Notes under the pieces: generated by a model
Database searches by the model: none
What the model saw: only the letters and a program-made list of their open reading frames with translations
Told to the model about the DNA's origin: nothing
Program-made: the position numbers and the translations under genes
Origin: Alphaproteobacteria bacterium
GTDB taxonomy: Bacteria > Pseudomonadota > Alphaproteobacteria > Micavibrionales > Micavibrionaceae
DNA: 16,586 nucleotides
Direction of reading: 5' to 3'
NCBI GenBank assembly: GCA_023301785.1
Contig: JALZUF010000095.1
Span: 1-16,586 of the forward strand
Shown: piece by piece, positions 14,810 to 16,586 of the stretch
Layout: each line of letters begins with the position of its first letter
Position numbering within the stretch: the first letter of the stretch is position 1

Positions 14810-16586
14810 CTAGCGTCCTTTAGTACGATCAACAGAGCTGATCTCAGGCGTCGCTCTAAGTGCTGCTATAACATTATTTAAATGCTTAGTATCTTTGACA
14901 TACACATCAACCAAAATATCCCAAAAATCCATTGAACGATTGGTGATTTTTAAGTTCACAATGTTTCCACCGTTCCGGCCAATGATCGTTGATACACTAC
15001 CCAATCCGCCAGGCTCGTTGATGAATGTAACACTTAAACGTCCGACATGAGATTCTGGAGTTTCAGGCCCATCACCCCATGACACATCAATCCAACGTTC
15101 TGGTGTATCGGCAAAGGTTTCTAAGGTATCGCAATCAATCGTGTGAATAGTCACACCCTTACCTGTTGTCACAATACCAACGATACGATCCCCTGGTAAT
15201 GGGTGACAACAACGCGCAAAGTGAACCGCCATACCAGGAATAAGCCCTTTGATCGGCATTGGCTTGTCTGATCCGGCATGACGCGCCATCGCATAATCTT
15301 GAAAACCCTCTTTCGGTATTTTCGCTGTTTCTGCTTTATGCGAAGGAAATATTTTTTTGAAAACATCACGAGATGAAAAATGCCCTGATCCAATATTCGC
15401 ATAAATATCATCAGCCTCATCGACGCGCATTTTCTTCACAATGCCGTTTACCGCTTTTTCAGTAAATTCATATTCTTCAAGTTGAAATACTTTTTTCAAC
15501 ATCGCGCGCCCAAGGGTCACATATTCGCTTCGCTGTTGCTGACGAATAAAACGCTTAATGTGCGAGCGCGCTTTACCCGTAACAACAAAACGCTCCCACG
15601 CAGGACTAGGAGTTTGAGTTTTGGACGTAATCACATCAACCTGATCTCCATTGGCCAGCTTGGTATTTAAAGGCGCAATACGCCCATTTACTTTAGAGCC
15701 CACACATTTATCACCAACACCAGAGTGAACAGCATAAGCAAAATCAACAGGCGTCGCCCCATTGGGTAATTCAATTAAATCCCCTTTAGGAGAGAACACG
15801 TAAACTTTATCTTGAAACAATTCTAACTTGGTATTTTCCAAAAATTCTTCTGGTTTAGATTCTTGCTCAAGAATATCCAATAATTCACGCAACCAACGAT
15901 ATTGCTTAAGGTCTTTGACATTAACCTTTTTATTACTGCCTTCTTTATAGGCCCAGTGTGCCGCCACACCCAAATCTGCCTCGCGGTGCATGTCATGCGT
16001 ACGAATTTGAATTTCAATACGTTGGTTTTCGGGGCCCAAAACTGTGGTGTGTAACGAGCGATAACCGTTTGGTTTTGGCGTTGAAATAAAATCCTTAAAA
16101 CGCCCCGGTACCGTAGGATACGTTGAGTGCAAAATACCAAGCGCATGGTAACATTCTCCAACATTCTCAACCACGACACGGAAGGCCATGATGTCAGATA
16201 ATTGCTCAAACGTAACGTTTTTGCGCTGCATTTTTTTCCAAATGGAGTACCGTGTTTTCTCACGCCCTGACACTTCGCAATCAATTTTTTCTTGCACCAT
16301 TAATTTTTCAAGATGCCCTATAATTTTCTCAACAACATCGCCACCTTCTTGACGAAGGAAGGATAAGCGATTTGTAATCGATTCTTGCGCTTCAGGATTT
16401 AGATAACTAAACGATAAATCGGCCAGCTCTTCTTTCATTTGATGGATACCAATACGCTCCGCCAAGGGCGCATATATCTCCAGCGTTTCACGCGAGATAC
16501 GCGCTGTTTTATCGGGGCGATCTTTAAAGTGATAAAGGGTACGCATATTATGAAGGCGATCCCCTAGCTTGACCAATAACACACGA
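14810..16586 (-). CDS. rsh: Bifunctional (p)ppGpp synthetase/hydrolase, RelA/SpoT type (N-terminus outside window)
   Basis: About 591 C-terminal residues of a stringent-response enzyme; roughly 140 N-terminal residues, including most of the HD hydrolase active site, lie beyond the right edge. Numbering from the first visible Met: the end of the HD domain with KLGDRLHNMRTL (5-16), the conserved Asp of the hydrolase site; the synthetase domain at about 105-215 with REKTRYSIWKKM, RFKD (161-164), YRSLHTTV and EIQIR (190-194); the TGS domain at 258-320; the zinc-finger region with CCHPLPGD (458-465); and the ACT domain at 514-587. The RFKD motif is the form linked to bifunctional Rsh/SpoT enzymes, as opposed to the ExDD of RelA. 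An intact synthetase plus HD remnant fits the single Rsh of most Alphaproteobacteria. It is first of the visible operon genes; the stop TAG is 2 bases before the DUF2062 gene. Confidence 0.95.
   Translation of the reverse strand, partial: RVLLVKLGDRLHNMRTLYHFKDRPDKTARISRETLEIYAPLAERIGIHQMKEELADLSFSYLNPEAQESITNRLSFLRQEGGDVVEKIIGHLEKLMVQEKIDCEVSGREKTRYSIWKKMQRKNVTFEQLSDIMAFRVVVENVGECYHALGILHSTYPTVPGRFKDFISTPKPNGYRSLHTTVLGPENQRIEIQIRTHDMHREADLGVAAHWAYKEGSNKKVNVKDLKQYRWLRELLDILEQESKPEEFLENTKLELFQDKVYVFSPKGDLIELPNGATPVDFAYAVHSGVGDKCVGSKVNGRIAPLNTKLANGDQVDVITSKTQTPSPAWERFVVTGKARSHIKRFIRQQQRSEYVTLGRAMLKKVFQLEEYEFTEKAVNGIVKKMRVDEADDIYANIGSGHFSSRDVFKKIFPSHKAETAKIPKEGFQDYAMARHAGSDKPMPIKGLIPGMAVHFARCCHPLPGDRIVGIVTTGKGVTIHTIDCDTLETFADTPERWIDVSWGDGPETPESHVGRLSVTFINEPGGLGSVSTIIGRNGGNIVNLKITNRSMDFWDILVDVYVKDTKHLNNVIAALRATPEISSVDRTKGR
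14816..14821 (-). promoter_or_regulatory. Ribosome binding site for the DUF2062 gene, inside the rsh 3' end
   Basis: AAAGGA on the - strand lies 8 bases before GTG 14807, within the last codons of rsh. It supports the GTG start and coupling of the two genes. Confidence 0.7.

Noticed and set aside
15823..16284. 153-codon frame on the - strand within rsh
   Set aside because: Alternate frame of the synthetase domain, whose motifs are all intact in the main frame; there is no sign of a frameshift.
1..16586. Defence system, mobile element, CRISPR array or tRNA gene
   Set aside because: I read both strands for repeat arrays, transposase-like frames, terminal repeats and cloverleaf patterns and saw none. 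Coding space is almost fully taken by recognised housekeeping and transport genes.

Overview
The window looks like chromosomal DNA of a low-GC alphaproteobacterium (GC about 40% by eye, not counted). The best lineage marker is a GcrA-family cell-cycle regulator, a family restricted to Alphaproteobacteria. The rsh / acpS / lepB / rnc / era order and the double cold-shock-domain protein also fit that class. I cannot place the genus. Gene density is high, no stretch over 300 bases lacks a gene, and I see no tRNA, rRNA, insertion sequence, phage gene or CRISPR array.

Layout. Bases 1-3536 (+ strand) hold the 3' end of a GNAT acetyltransferase gene, then pheT (phenylalanyl-tRNA synthetase beta chain), then a TTG-initiated BASS/SBF-type membrane transporter gene one base after pheT; the three are probably co-transcribed. 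A bidirectional hairpin terminator (3559-3583) separates them from a convergent fadD-type acyl-CoA ligase gene (3612-5381, -). A 258-bp divergent region follows; it contains a dyad symmetry and a possible 14-codon leader ORF. Next is a two-domain cold-shock protein gene (+, GTG start). Its 3' end lies 10 bases from that of a convergent RND efflux unit (- strand): membrane-fusion adaptor, then inner-membrane pump, overlapping by 4 bases. No outer-membrane channel gene is present.

From 10565 to the right edge everything reads on the - strand. In transcription order: rsh ((p)ppGpp synthetase/hydrolase, N-terminus cut by the window edge), a DUF2062 membrane protein gene, acpS, lepB, rnc, era, then gcrA with a strong intrinsic terminator. 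DUF2062/acpS and rnc/era overlap by the 4-base ATGA arrangement and the other gaps up to era are short, so rsh to era probably form one operon joining stringent response, lipid cofactor attachment, protein export, RNA processing and ribosome assembly. gcrA is set apart by a 210-bp region.

Most genes are ordinary housekeeping genes and I found no convincing undescribed multi-gene system. The most interesting non-coding sequence is the era-gcrA gap. It and the era stop-codon edge contain five GANTC sites (the CcrM methylation motif) in 114 bp, a perfect DnaA-box consensus, and a 12-bp inverted repeat. In Caulobacter, DnaA and CcrM methylation are wired to GcrA, so this may be a compact cell-cycle control region. 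Second is the possible leader ORF and dyad ahead of the cold-shock gene. Third is an RND pump whose usual proton-relay residues are partly replaced.
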